From Parapedobacter soli (GTDB lineage: Bacteria > Bacteroidota > Bacteroidia > Sphingobacteriales > Sphingobacteriaceae), in assembly GCF_025460835.1 (NCBI RefSeq), contig NZ_JAMXAY010000001.1, positions 164,489 through 228,488 of the forward strand: a stretch of DNA of 64,000 bases, written 5' to 3'. Shown here in pieces: positions 19,313 through 28,761 of this stretch; position 1 is the stretch's first letter; the number at the start of each line of letters is the position of its first letter. A program made the position numbers and the translations under genes. The notes beneath the pieces were generated by a model, which saw only the letters and a list, made by a program, of their open reading frames with translations, did not search any database and was not told the origin of the DNA.

Positions 19313-19404
19313 GATCACTCGCTTAATTACTAGGCAACAATCGTAACTGCAATATCGAAAATTAATTGGCGATATGCAATTTTTATATTTCGTTGTCCAT
19401 ACAG

Positions 19405-21213
19405 CTAATCGGCGGAAGCGAGGGTACGGACTGGTCTGACAACAATCGATTTTAATTTGAATAACTCTTTGCCGTTCGTTAACGGTGTAATCTTGATATT
19501 ATAAAGTTGTGAGCTGTGGAGCTTTATCGTGGCAACATTGTGTTCAATGAATAACAAAGGCGCTTTCCGATCATATTCTCCTGTTTTCAGCGTGCGGAAT
19601 AGAAAGCGTTCACCGTTGATGTCGAGTATTGCCTCTTGACCCGCACTCGCTTGTGGACAGGAATATTCCAACGCCACCTGATACACGCCTTCGTCGACGA
19701 CTTTTACCTGAAACAGCGTACTGTCTGCCAAGCCAGCCATACCTACAATACAGTTTGTGTGCTTCCAATCGCCGTAGTAGTGACTGTGCGTTAGGCTTTC
19801 CAGTTTGGTTCCTCCATAGGGCTTACCATACACCGCATCTACCACACTTTCCTTATTATACTTGTCGGAAACCACTATTGGAGAATCCGCACCCAAGACC
19901 GATGCTGCATCTTGATAGGCTAAGACAATGACATTATGGGGGATGTCTTGCGGAAAGTCGCCGATATCAATCCACAAGTCGGCACCTTTATTTTCCCAGG
20001 CGAGGTCTCGGTTTCCGACAAGGGTATATATTCTTGTGGGCGTTGCGCCGAAATCTGGTATTAATAGCTTTCCGTCGATCGGTTTTTCCCAAACATGCAA
20101 GTATTGCTTTCCTTCCTTGGAGGTACTTACCCCCCATTGCTGTGGGGGTATCAACCCTTGTGTGGTACCATAAATGCTCTCGCCATTCAGCGCTAACCAT
20201 TGGCCAACACTACGCAAAAAGCTTGCGGAATATGGAGGAATATTCCCAAGGCCGTCCGGCCCCACATTGAGCATTAAATTACCGCCTTTGGATGCTGCTT
20301 CCGAAAGTAATCTGATAATGACTTCAGGGGTTTTGAAATTCATATCGTGTTTGATAAACCCCCATGAGTCGTTATGGGTATAAATCGATTCCCAGGCTCC
20401 GGCAATAGGGAATGCAGGCATTTCGGAGTCACCGTAATCCCGGTAATCGCCTAACCCGTGGCCCACCCGGCTACTAAAAAGAGCGTTGGGTTGTAACGTC
20501 CTTAGGTCTGAAATAAATTCTTTGGTTTGCTCTTTTGTCAACCCTCCAGGTGTATCAAACCATACGATTCCTAGAGGGCCGTAATTTGTCATGATTTCTT
20601 TAAGTTGTGGAATCGCCTTCTCGTTATAATATTTTTGATAATCCTTTTCTGACTCATTAAAGTCCCAGGTATTCTTTCCCCCATTGGGTTCATACCAATC
20701 TTGAAACTGTGAGTAGTAGAATCCAAATTGGATACCTCGCTTTCTAACCGCTTCGGAAAGCGCTTTCATCGGATCTTTCTGATAAGGTGTGGCATCGACA
20801 ATATTGAAGTTGCTCACGGCCGACTTGTACATCGCAAAACCCTCATGATGTTTTGCGGTAATGACCACGTACTTCATGCCGGCATCTTCGGCGAGCTGGG
20901 CCCATTCCTCTGCATCAAAGTTTACAGGATTAAATCCCTTTGCCGCGGCCTCATATTCTTTAACGGGTATTCGTGCCTGATTCATGATCCATTCCCCACT
21001 TCCGTAATAACGTTTGCCATTCCATTCCCCACCTAGATGGGAGTAAAGGCCCCAATGGATAAACATGCCAAATTTAGCGTCTTTAAACCATTGCACATTT
21101 GGATGCTCTTCGCCTGATGAACGACTGTCCCACATCTCATCCATCGTTTGCGTATTGGCCGTCAGGCATATCATAAGCGCTAAAAGCGCTGTTATCATGT
21201 TTTCTTTCTTCAT
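19405..21213 (-). CDS. GH29 alpha-L-fucosidase
   Basis: This 602-residue secreted enzyme is read from the ATG at 21213 (MKKENMITALLALMICLTANTQT). The open frame runs to 21342, but that part overlaps the upstream gene. GH29 signatures are FGMFIHWGLYSHLGGEWN, KYVVITAKHHEGFAMYKS and the nucleophile Asp220 in LGIVWFDTPGG. The C-terminal 200 residues form a beta-sandwich with an added carbohydrate-binding-like segment. The enzyme removes alpha-linked L-fucose by a retaining mechanism, in the periplasm or on the surface. It lies 28 bp after the sialate-esterase gene in the same transcription unit. Linkage preference cannot be decided from sequence alone. Confidence 0.93.
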   Translation of the reverse strand: MKKENMITALLALMICLTANTQTMDEMWDSRSSGEEHPNVQWFKDAKFGMFIHWGLYSHLGGEWNGKRYYGSGEWIMNQARIPVKEYEAAAKGFNPVNFDAEEWAQLAEDAGMKYVVITAKHHEGFAMYKSAVSNFNIVDATPYQKDPMKALSEAVRKRGIQFGFYYSQFQDWYEPNGGKNTWDFNESEKDYQKYYNEKAIPQLKEIMTNYGPLGIVWFDTPGGLTKEQTKEFISDLRTLQPNALFSSRVGHGLGDYRDYGDSEMPAFPIAGAWESIYTHNDSWGFIKHDMNFKTPEVIIRLLSEAASKGGNLMLNVGPDGLGNIPPYSASFLRSVGQWLALNGESIYGTTQGLIPPQQWGVSTSKEGKQYLHVWEKPIDGKLLIPDFGATPTRIYTLVGNRDLAWENKGADLWIDIGDFPQDIPHNVIVLAYQDAASVLGADSPIVVSDKYNKESVVDAVYGKPYGGTKLESLTHSHYYGDWKHTNCIVGMAGLADSTLFQVKVVDEGVYQVALEYSCPQASAGQEAILDINGERFLFRTLKTGEYDRKAPLLFIEHNVATIKLHSSQLYNIKITPLTNGKELFKLKSIVVRPVRTLASAD

Positions 21214-21241
21214 ATTTCTTTTGTGTTTAACTGATAGGGGT

Positions 21242-22675
21242 TCACCATTCCCAATTATCGGTTCGAAAAGGGGAGGCTGGCAGGCCCGCCTCATTGTATA
21301 AATTTGGGCGTGGAAAATTTTTCCATGCGAAACGTACTGCAATGGGCTGATTCACCTCGCTACTGGAGACCACAATAATATCCTGTTCGATGATGGCGTT
21401 TGCTTTGACAAATACCCGGTCCGCACCGCAAATCTCAAATTCCGTCAATGCCCCACCATTTGCATGCAAGCCTTCCGCGTATTTGAAAGAAAGCTCGATT
21501 TTCCTACCCGCTATCCTCATGGTATCATAAATCGGACCTGATGGACACACCCCCTCGATCTGATATACGTTCGCCAAGGCAAGTCTGGCCAGCCTATTGC
21601 CTGGTGTTTTTTTATCCCTTGGGTGAATATCTAACGAATCGGCTGCATCCGTGATGACGGCCATGCCCGTATGAGAAACTTGCTTCAATGTAAGTAGTTG
21701 CGCTTCTCGGATCAGAGGCCCTTTTTGGGCATGAGGTGCTATTTGCACATAGTAAAAAGGCAATATTGCCTTCCATTCGTTTCTCCAACTCTCAATTAGC
21801 GCGGGAAACAGGTGTCTATATTCTTTGGGTCGGTCCGAATTGGATTCACCCTGGTACCAGGCAATGCCCCTCATCGTAAAAGGAGCTAGCGGAGCAATCA
21901 TGCCATTGTAAAGGACCGTAGGGTATTTAACCGGTGCATTCCGACCAACATGCTTTTGTTCCCAATTGGAAAGCTCGGACACTTGTTCGCGGATGTTGGC
22001 ATACCTGGTGATATCATCATAAAAGACTTCCTTTCTCATCCAACTTTCAATTGCGGTCCCTCCGTATGAAGCATGAATAATGCCTATGGGATATGCCGTT
22101 TTTGCTGCTAATTCTTTAGCAAAATAATAGGCCACCGCCGAAAAATTATCAGCAAATTCCGGCTCACAGTACTCCCATTTCCCGTTAACATCGGTTTGGG
22201 GTGTGGCAGCGGTATGGCGTTTCACTTGAAACATTCGGATATTGGCATGAGACGCTGCTTTGATTTCTTTTTCGTAATCAAATACCCCCGTTTTCCACCT
22301 GCCTTGGAAGCCCAAAGGAAACTCCATGTTAGACTGCCCCGAACACAACCAGACCTCGCCGATGAGCACCTGTTTTAGCACGATAGCATCGCCCACTCCA
22401 GAGACCTTGATTTCATACGGCCCTCCTGCAGATGGAGTAGGAATGCGAACAAACCATCGCCCGGTGGAGTCGGCGGTAGCTTTTTCTTCTCGTAAACCCC
22501 AATCCGTACGTATCGTTATTTCGTCAAACGGTGTTGTCCAACCCCAGAAAGCAACCGAAGCATTTTGCTGAAGGACCATGCCGTCTGAAAACAACGCCGG
22601 CAGTCTAAGGTCTGCATAGGCGTGGACAGGGATAAACCAAGTCAGTATGCACACAAATCTTAATAAAACAACCAT
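21242..22675 (-). CDS. Sialate O-acetylesterase-type SGNH hydrolase
   Basis: This protein of about 477 residues is read from the ATG at 22675 (MVVLLRFVCILTWFIPVHAYA signal peptide). An ATG at 22693 overlaps the preceding gene by 11 bp and is also possible. The start of the mature protein (LPALFSDGMVLQQNASVAFWGW) is the usual opening of sialate O-acetylesterases. LCSGQSNMEFPL carries the SGNH block I serine, and IAWYQGESNSD and a later ADSLDIHPRDK supply further SGNH blocks, the last with the Asp-x-x-His pair. Family role: removing O-acetyl groups from sialic acid or other glycans so that glycosidases can act. It sits between the Fas1-GH101-like gene and the GH29 gene. Substrate could also be acetylated plant polysaccharide. 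Confidence 0.88.
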   Translation of the reverse strand: MVVLLRFVCILTWFIPVHAYADLRLPALFSDGMVLQQNASVAFWGWTTPFDEITIRTDWGLREEKATADSTGRWFVRIPTPSAGGPYEIKVSGVGDAIVLKQVLIGEVWLCSGQSNMEFPLGFQGRWKTGVFDYEKEIKAASHANIRMFQVKRHTAATPQTDVNGKWEYCEPEFADNFSAVAYYFAKELAAKTAYPIGIIHASYGGTAIESWMRKEVFYDDITRYANIREQVSELSNWEQKHVGRNAPVKYPTVLYNGMIAPLAPFTMRGIAWYQGESNSDRPKEYRHLFPALIESWRNEWKAILPFYYVQIAPHAQKGPLIREAQLLTLKQVSHTGMAVITDAADSLDIHPRDKKTPGNRLARLALANVYQIEGVCPSGPIYDTMRIAGRKIELSFKYAEGLHANGGALTEFEICGADRVFVKANAIIEQDIIVVSSSEVNQPIAVRFAWKNFPRPNLYNEAGLPASPFRTDNWEW

Positions 22676-22682
22676 CTGGCAA

Positions 22683-24611
22683 TCAACTATCATTATCTTC
22701 TGGAAGCAACAATAGCTGCTGGTCTTCAGCTACTTGTAGTGTTACTTTATTATTTAAAATATCGATGCTGGCGATTCTTTTTTTTCCTTCGAAATCCACT
22801 TGGTATATGGCCGCTTTCTTAACCCCTTTCCATTCATCCGGCAATTCCCATGTTTTGGAAGTATAGCCTGCTGTACTGTATGCAATAATCGCTTGGCTAT
22901 TTATCCATTGTGCGGGCACAAAGACATCTCCGTTTATCATCAATGCCCGCCCATCTTGCGTGAGCGAATAGTTCCCCGCTTTATCGAGGCGCGATTCCAC
23001 GCCTTCAGAAAAAATAGCAGTCTGAAAATCGCTATTTTTTTGGTAAGCTAGCCGCTCCAGCCTATTGAGGAAATACCAAGGTAATGTTTTTGTGCAAAAG
23101 TTGGCTTTAATATTCCCCATATTTAAGTGGAAACTCGTGCCAAATAGCCTTCCTAACTCGGTTTTATCCAATCCTCCGCAATAATAGGAGGCAGGCCAGT
23201 CTAAATATTCCTGGGCAGTGATTCTAAAATGCCAAGCAAAATGTTGATACCCCTGAAACCCAAAATCCCGAAATTCATGGACAAACTCCGAGGTCACATT
23301 AGCCCCTTTGGAGGCAACATATGCGAACATTTCTTTTTGGGCTTCTTCTTCTTGTTCGACCGTATAACCCAGATATGGACTCATGGGCCCTCGCGGATCG
23401 AGGGGACTGTACGTATGAAATGCATCTACATGCACCACACCGGCATCTTTTAATGGAAGGAGTTCAAATAGCCGGTCTACTCTTTTTTTGAAGTAGCCGG
23501 TTTTTAGTTCTTGTACATAACTGATGGGGTATCCCCATCCTACGGCCTTACGAATATGGCCGCCTTCCAGACGGCCGATGATGTCATTAGCCAGGTATTC
23601 TTCCCACAAAGGACTGTCCTCATACGCATCTGTAAAATTGATATGCAAACTTACGGTCGTATTAAATTTTTTTGCTTCGGCCATTAACCATCTCAGGCTT
23701 TCCAGGGCATCCTTGTCTTGCGGGCGTTTTAATTCATCATTACCCTCGAAAAAGGCAGGGTACTTGGAGTCATGTCCGCGATACTGCCACCCCACCAAAA
23801 AAATGATTTTTGGGATTCCTAAAGTTAGTTTATCCAGCTGCTGGATAAAATCAAATGCCTCCTGCACGGTATACCTTATTTGGGAACCTCCATTATCCCT
23901 TGTTCGTGAATTGCCATCATAGGTAGCAAATGACATACCCAATGTCAACGTTAGTGTCTGGTGATACGCATGGTTGGGTTTGATTACTTCATGGAGCTTT
24001 TTACCCGAAGGGTACAACGTTAGTGTTTCGTGAAAAAAAGGGTGGTGGGGCAAAAGAACCTCATCAGTGACAAGGATAGTGCCATTTTTTACGATTATAT
24101 CTTCACCACGTATACGGGAGACTCTGTTGTTCTCGTCCTTCAAAATTAGCTCATCGTTTTGAGTGACTTCCGCAACAACGAGTTTTCCCGAGAGCGTTGT
24201 GAGTACTGCCTTCCCGTTTCCTGATTTGACCAGGCGGCGAATATCGCGTTGCCCCAGGTTTCCTTTTATGATATTGTAAGACATGATATCGTATAGGGCT
24301 GGTTGCTGTTCGGGTAGGAGCTCGTCAAACATGACCTCAACGGTTCCGGCTGGCATTTTATGGATAAAGGCATCGCTCGTAGCGGCGAATACCGTGAATG
24401 GTCCATCGTCTCTCAACAGCTGGTCCAGGCCTGCGGCTTTAATGACAGCCGAGAAAACGGTATGATCTCGCGTTTTCGAAATGTTTTGCATGATGTCTTG
24501 CTGACTATCCATCACAGTCCCACCGACGGTAGCGTTGGTCGGTTTATCGATCTGTTGCCCCGAAACGGTAATGTATACCGCAAGCATCGATATCAAGGAG
24601 AGCCATTTCAT
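22683..24611 (-). CDS. Fasciclin (FAS1) domain fused to a GH101-like endo-alpha-N-acetylgalactosaminidase domain
   Basis: This 642-residue secreted protein has signal MKWLSLISMLAVYITVSG. Residues of about 45-187 are a FAS1 domain (HTVFSAVIKAAGLDQLLRD, PFTVFAATSDAF, ILVTDEVLLP). From about residue 215 the sequence resembles the GH101 catalytic barrel: FLVGWQYRGHDSKYP (residues 271-285), VSLHINFTDAYEDSP, a candidate nucleophile Asp396 in VVHVDAFHT and a candidate acid/base Glu442 in VTSEFVHEF. GH101 enzymes release the core-1 disaccharide from serine or threonine of mucin-type glycoproteins. Typical members exceed 1000 residues with many accessory modules; this one keeps only the barrel and a short C-terminal sheet. 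It overlaps the upstream gene by 4 bp (ATGA) and the next by a few bases, so it is translationally coupled. The FAS1-GH101 pairing is unusual. Confidence 0.72.
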   Translation of the reverse strand: MKWLSLISMLAVYITVSGQQIDKPTNATVGGTVMDSQQDIMQNISKTRDHTVFSAVIKAAGLDQLLRDDGPFTVFAATSDAFIHKMPAGTVEVMFDELLPEQQPALYDIMSYNIIKGNLGQRDIRRLVKSGNGKAVLTTLSGKLVVAEVTQNDELILKDENNRVSRIRGEDIIVKNGTILVTDEVLLPHHPFFHETLTLYPSGKKLHEVIKPNHAYHQTLTLTLGMSFATYDGNSRTRDNGGSQIRYTVQEAFDFIQQLDKLTLGIPKIIFLVGWQYRGHDSKYPAFFEGNDELKRPQDKDALESLRWLMAEAKKFNTTVSLHINFTDAYEDSPLWEEYLANDIIGRLEGGHIRKAVGWGYPISYVQELKTGYFKKRVDRLFELLPLKDAGVVHVDAFHTYSPLDPRGPMSPYLGYTVEQEEEAQKEMFAYVASKGANVTSEFVHEFRDFGFQGYQHFAWHFRITAQEYLDWPASYYCGGLDKTELGRLFGTSFHLNMGNIKANFCTKTLPWYFLNRLERLAYQKNSDFQTAIFSEGVESRLDKAGNYSLTQDGRALMINGDVFVPAQWINSQAIIAYSTAGYTSKTWELPDEWKGVKKAAIYQVDFEGKKRIASIDILNNKVTLQVAEDQQLLLLPEDNDS

Positions 24612-27169
24612 AATGTGGTAAGGTTTTGTTTATACTTGAGTGGGTCGTCACCTCTTTTTACCAGTACGATCCGGTCCCCTTGGCTAGCCTTGACGGTTAA
24701 AACCTCTCCCCGTAAAAATCCTTCCCGCTTACCATTGCGGTATACTGCGACGGCGCTTCCCTTCCATGGATTTACAAGGTCAGCCCCCCGGTTTCCCTGT
24801 ACAGAAAGCTCGATGAAATTAACCGCTCCGTTTTTTATAGCTGAACTTACTAGGATATTGTTTCTGGTGAGCAGCCGAAAGGAAGCGTTCCAATCTTGCG
24901 GCCATGCATGAAAAACCCGGATAATGGGTTCGCTACCCGGTTCCGGCGGGGCATTGAAGCAAAGTGCGGCGTGCAAGGCTTCAGCCCCCCTGCCCAACCG
25001 TTGTATATTGGTGGTAAAGAAGCCTTCGCTCAAATCCATTCGGTTGGGCATAACCTCATCTTTCGGGTCTCTTCGCAATTGATTGGGCAATAAATATTTG
25101 ACGGCATCTGAGCGGCCTAATATGGCACCTGTTATCGCAAGTTTAGACAATACGTATGGATAATGATCTTTATTCAATCCATTAGGGAAATAGGCGTCAA
25201 ATGTATTGTTTGCGATTCTCCAGTCCTTTGGATTTGCGCCGGGATTACCTAAATCGAAATACCAAATGGGCATGGTATTCCGATCGGGCAAACGTTTTGC
25301 ATTTCCCCTAACAGGGCTAGTGGAATTTAAAGCGCCCACCCAGACTTCTGGTTGTTTCGATTCGCCTTGGATACTTGTATTGGTAGCCAATGGTGCCAAA
25401 TTTGACAGAAATTCCTGCCAGACCGGCCTCATGTCTTCATCTACGCCTAATCGTTCGGAGGCCTTGATCAACGCGGGGATAATACCCCGCATTGATGATA
25501 TTTCTTCAACAGGGTCTTTGCTGCGCCATAGCGATTCATTATCGTTAACGTGGCTAATGTGATATTTGCCATCTTCCTCTTTTTTCAGATTGGGAAAATG
25601 ACGATAAAATTCGACCATCCCCTTGAGCATAGGATAGGCGTGTTCGCGAAGCCAGTTCTCATCCAGGGTATATTCGTATTTCTGCCAGTACTGATAAGCT
25701 ATTTTTGCGCCTCTGGAAAAAATATGATTGACAGGGCCGAATGGCCCATCTCCCCGCTCAACATACGTCCAAGTGCCCGAATCCCATTGCCCCGTATGTT
25801 TCCAATTCCACCTACTGAGAAACGGAATCTTCGTGTTGGCATAAGCCATAAATTCATCCGATCGCTCCTCCCACGGCATCTGTAATAAATACAAGGCCCT
25901 CAACTCTTTTGCGATGTTGTCCGGCAGCTCGGGCACACCATCATGCCCCATGGTCTCGGGGATATAGATGCCTTTGGAACCCCACTGTTGGCTTGCAGCC
26001 GTCTCAAGCGTAGGGTAAACACTTGAATACATGTTGAATAGTGGGTCCAAAAGAGCGATATGGTTTGTTGGGAACAACGCGTTATATAAACAACCTTGGT
26101 TGGCTCCCCAGAATGCATTGCCCCATTGCCGGATGTCGCCCCCGGTCGCCCAAAGCATACCATTGAACTTGGTTGGATACTTGCCCCTTGAAGAAGAGGC
26201 CATGACATAGAGGTAGTATGTATAGTTTTGTTCGATGAAATCCGCTTCGCCATCTTCGCTATTGAGGTATATATAAGACCGTTCCCAAAATGACCGCCAC
26301 CACTGCTGGTTTGAATTAACGATTTGATTGAAACCGCTTGTTGTTGCCAGGGCAAGTTTATTCAATGCCAACTTTTCTACATCTTCATTTGGATCAAAAC
26401 TGGCGGCACTTGCTACGAAAACGGTAGTTTCTTTACTTGAAGGACTTATGAGGAGGCGGAGCGTCATTTCGTTTATTTGCTCCGAAATTGCCTTGTCGCC
26501 CAAAACAGATATCGCTATCGCCGATGTGCAATAGTAATCGTCTTCCCTAAACTCTTGTACGAGTACAAGTTGGTCTCCATAGTGTTTTAAGGAAGAAACC
26601 GCGGTATGATTTCCGTTTTTCACAGTGGGCAATCTTAGCATTCGCAGATTGACTGCTTTGAAAGGCTGGGCACTCCGGCTATCGTTTATATGCACGGCCA
26701 GGACATCCTGATGCTGCCACGCTGTTGCTGTCGCTTTTATGCCATCGCCGCTGATCGTAGATATCCCGTTATAACAGGAGAGATGCTGGCTGTAATGGGG
26801 TATACTAAAAACGGAGGTGCCAAAATCAATGTCTACCCAACCCAATCCACCTCCGTATTCCGTATTCCGCTGATAAAAGTTATTTGACGTGGAGTTATTC
26901 CCGAACACATCAACCCGATTTATCTGCATACGTATTTGGGAGGGGGTGGTCCATACCAACGAACCCATGACCCCATTTCCTATCGGTTGCCCCTCTTCAC
27001 TTTTTTGAACAGGGGTTTTATAGTGTAAATCTGCCCTGCCGACTAGTTTTTCGTAATCCACCTGAATGAGGGGGCTATTATTCCCTTCATTAACTGATTG
27101 TGCGGGTAAGTGTGCCGGAATAAAGTATAAGAGCACGGTGAACCAACATGTTAATCTAATCTTTTTCAT
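24608..27169 (-). CDS. GH95-like / DUF5703 glycoside hydrolase
   Basis: This 853-residue secreted protein has signal MKKIRLTCWFTVLLYFIPAHLPAQ. Residues 62-80 (PIGNGVMGSLVW, then QIRMQINRVDVFGNN) are the N-terminal signature of GH95 alpha-1,2-fucosidase-like and DUF5703 proteins. The following beta-sandwich leads into an (alpha/alpha)6 barrel (WWRSFWERSYIYLNSEDG, NGMLWATGGDIRQWGNAFWG, HTGQWDSGTW, SHVNDNESLW). GH95 enzymes act on Fuc-alpha-1,2-Gal or L-galactosides. The second gene after susD-susC and overlapping the FAS1-GH101 gene, it belongs to the same operon as a GH29 fucosidase. The exact subfamily is uncertain because the Asn/Asp catalytic residues could not be aligned by eye. Confidence 0.75.
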   Translation of the reverse strand: MKKIRLTCWFTVLLYFIPAHLPAQSVNEGNNSPLIQVDYEKLVGRADLHYKTPVQKSEEGQPIGNGVMGSLVWTTPSQIRMQINRVDVFGNNSTSNNFYQRNTEYGGGLGWVDIDFGTSVFSIPHYSQHLSCYNGISTISGDGIKATATAWQHQDVLAVHINDSRSAQPFKAVNLRMLRLPTVKNGNHTAVSSLKHYGDQLVLVQEFREDDYYCTSAIAISVLGDKAISEQINEMTLRLLISPSSKETTVFVASAASFDPNEDVEKLALNKLALATTSGFNQIVNSNQQWWRSFWERSYIYLNSEDGEADFIEQNYTYYLYVMASSSRGKYPTKFNGMLWATGGDIRQWGNAFWGANQGCLYNALFPTNHIALLDPLFNMYSSVYPTLETAASQQWGSKGIYIPETMGHDGVPELPDNIAKELRALYLLQMPWEERSDEFMAYANTKIPFLSRWNWKHTGQWDSGTWTYVERGDGPFGPVNHIFSRGAKIAYQYWQKYEYTLDENWLREHAYPMLKGMVEFYRHFPNLKKEEDGKYHISHVNDNESLWRSKDPVEEISSMRGIIPALIKASERLGVDEDMRPVWQEFLSNLAPLATNTSIQGESKQPEVWVGALNSTSPVRGNAKRLPDRNTMPIWYFDLGNPGANPKDWRIANNTFDAYFPNGLNKDHYPYVLSKLAITGAILGRSDAVKYLLPNQLRRDPKDEVMPNRMDLSEGFFTTNIQRLGRGAEALHAALCFNAPPEPGSEPIIRVFHAWPQDWNASFRLLTRNNILVSSAIKNGAVNFIELSVQGNRGADLVNPWKGSAVAVYRNGKREGFLRGEVLTVKASQGDRIVLVKRGDDPLKYKQNLTTL

Positions 27170-27188
27170 ATTTCAATTGTTAAGCCCG

Positions 27189-28751
27189 CTACCTATAGTC
27201 TGGATTCTGAAAATCGGCACCCATCTTATCCACTTCAGCCTGTGGAACAGGCCATAAATAATGTTTATCTTCAAATACTCTCACATAGTTTCCAGGGTCC
27301 CTATAACCGTCCATAACTTCTTTTGCTATTTTCCATCTTCTGATATCGTACAATCTTAATCCTTCGAAGGCAAGTTCCACCCGCCTTTCGTTGCGTACGA
27401 TGTCGCGGGTTAGCACGGTTTTCGGTGGCATTTCCACACCAGGTCTAGCCCGAACGTCATTTAATGCTTTCAACGCTATCGGATCGGTGGTTTCGCCACC
27501 CGCCATTTCAGTGATCGCTTCGGCATACATGAGCAACACATCTGCATATCGTAGTTTTACAAGGTGCTGTTCACTTCCGGTAAGGCCACCCCTGCCGTCA
27601 TTTACCGTCAGATTGATATATTTGCGTATACCTAGGTTATTGACCGAGGGGTTTTCTGTCCTCGCGGTAGCTACGTTGTTGAAGCCGATATCTGTATTAT
27701 ACGCCCATTCATCCCCTGGTGTAAAGATGGTGAGTTTGAGCCGGGGATCCCTATTCTGATAAAAATCGTTTCGCATGCGGTCACTCGGATCGTAGGAAGA
27801 TGGCACGATGGGTGCTACAGGTGCTGAACCATCGCGCATTTCGTAGGCATCCACCAAACTATGAATCGGTACCATGGAGAACCGAGAACCATATAACAAA
27901 TCCATATTATGTACTGCAACTGGACTTTGTGCTCGTATGGAGAATATAATTTCAGGATTGTTTGCTTGTTCTCCCCAAAATATCCCTTGGTAGCTTTCCG
28001 CTAGACTAAAGCGATTTTCATCGATGACTAATTTGGCAGCTGCTGCTGCTTCGCTCCATCTTTCATGATATAAACAAATCCGTGCTTTCAATGCCAAAGC
28101 GGAGCCCCTTACCGGATGCCCGTTTGTATACTGCTCGTTAGGCAATCCGGTAGCTGCGATATCCAGATCCTGAATGATTTTATCGACAATTTCAGATCGG
28201 GGAGTCTTGGTTACCTTAAAAACGTCTTCTCCAAATCCTAACTGCTCTGTGATCAATGGTACATCGCCGTACAGCATGACCAATTCGTTGTAGAAGAATG
28301 ACCTCAAAAATAGCGCTTCAGCTTCCATGATTGCATACTCACTTTCGGTTAAGTTTGGAACCCGCGATAGGTTCCCTAAAAACCAGTTACAACGGGCGAT
28401 TCCTTTATATGCATCAGACCAAACACGGGATTGAATTCCCCCCGTTGACGGATTTAGAATACCTCTTGAAATATTGGTGTAATTGTCTAACGTGGAGTTG
28501 CAATAGGCATTGTCTGTTAACCCCTCAAATTGCATGGAGGAAAAGGAACTCCCATCGATAAAAAATGCCGGGGTCCGCAAAGCACTATAACAGCCAGCCA
28601 ATGCCAGTTCGGCATCTTTTTTGGATGTCCAAAATTTTTCGTTGGTTAACTTATCGGTGGGTTGCCTGTCTAAGAATTCTCCTTGACAGCCGCAAAAGAA
28701 GATGATATTGCAAATCAATAATCTTGTAAATATTTTTTTAGTCATTTTCAT
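27189..28751 (-). CDS. SusD/RagB family outer-membrane lipoprotein (PUL B)
   Basis: This 520-residue SusD homologue is read from the ATG at 28751 (MKMTKKIFTRLLICNIIFFCGC, lipobox FCGC), 10 bp after the susC stop; the longer frame to 28862 would run inside susC. It starts QGEFLDRQPTDKLTNEKFW, has the helical core (YKGIARCNWFLGNLSRV, EAEALFLRSFFYNELVMLYG) and ends in the RagB block RRVELAFEGLRLYDIRRWK and LWPVPQAEVDKMGADFQNPDYR. It is of usual SusD length. It binds glycan on top of the SusC partner of this mucin-type PUL. Confidence 0.94.
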   Translation of the reverse strand: MKMTKKIFTRLLICNIIFFCGCQGEFLDRQPTDKLTNEKFWTSKKDAELALAGCYSALRTPAFFIDGSSFSSMQFEGLTDNAYCNSTLDNYTNISRGILNPSTGGIQSRVWSDAYKGIARCNWFLGNLSRVPNLTESEYAIMEAEALFLRSFFYNELVMLYGDVPLITEQLGFGEDVFKVTKTPRSEIVDKIIQDLDIAATGLPNEQYTNGHPVRGSALALKARICLYHERWSEAAAAAKLVIDENRFSLAESYQGIFWGEQANNPEIIFSIRAQSPVAVHNMDLLYGSRFSMVPIHSLVDAYEMRDGSAPVAPIVPSSYDPSDRMRNDFYQNRDPRLKLTIFTPGDEWAYNTDIGFNNVATARTENPSVNNLGIRKYINLTVNDGRGGLTGSEQHLVKLRYADVLLMYAEAITEMAGGETTDPIALKALNDVRARPGVEMPPKTVLTRDIVRNERRVELAFEGLRLYDIRRWKIAKEVMDGYRDPGNYVRVFEDKHYLWPVPQAEVDKMGADFQNPDYR

Positions 28752-28761
28752 GATCGTAATT

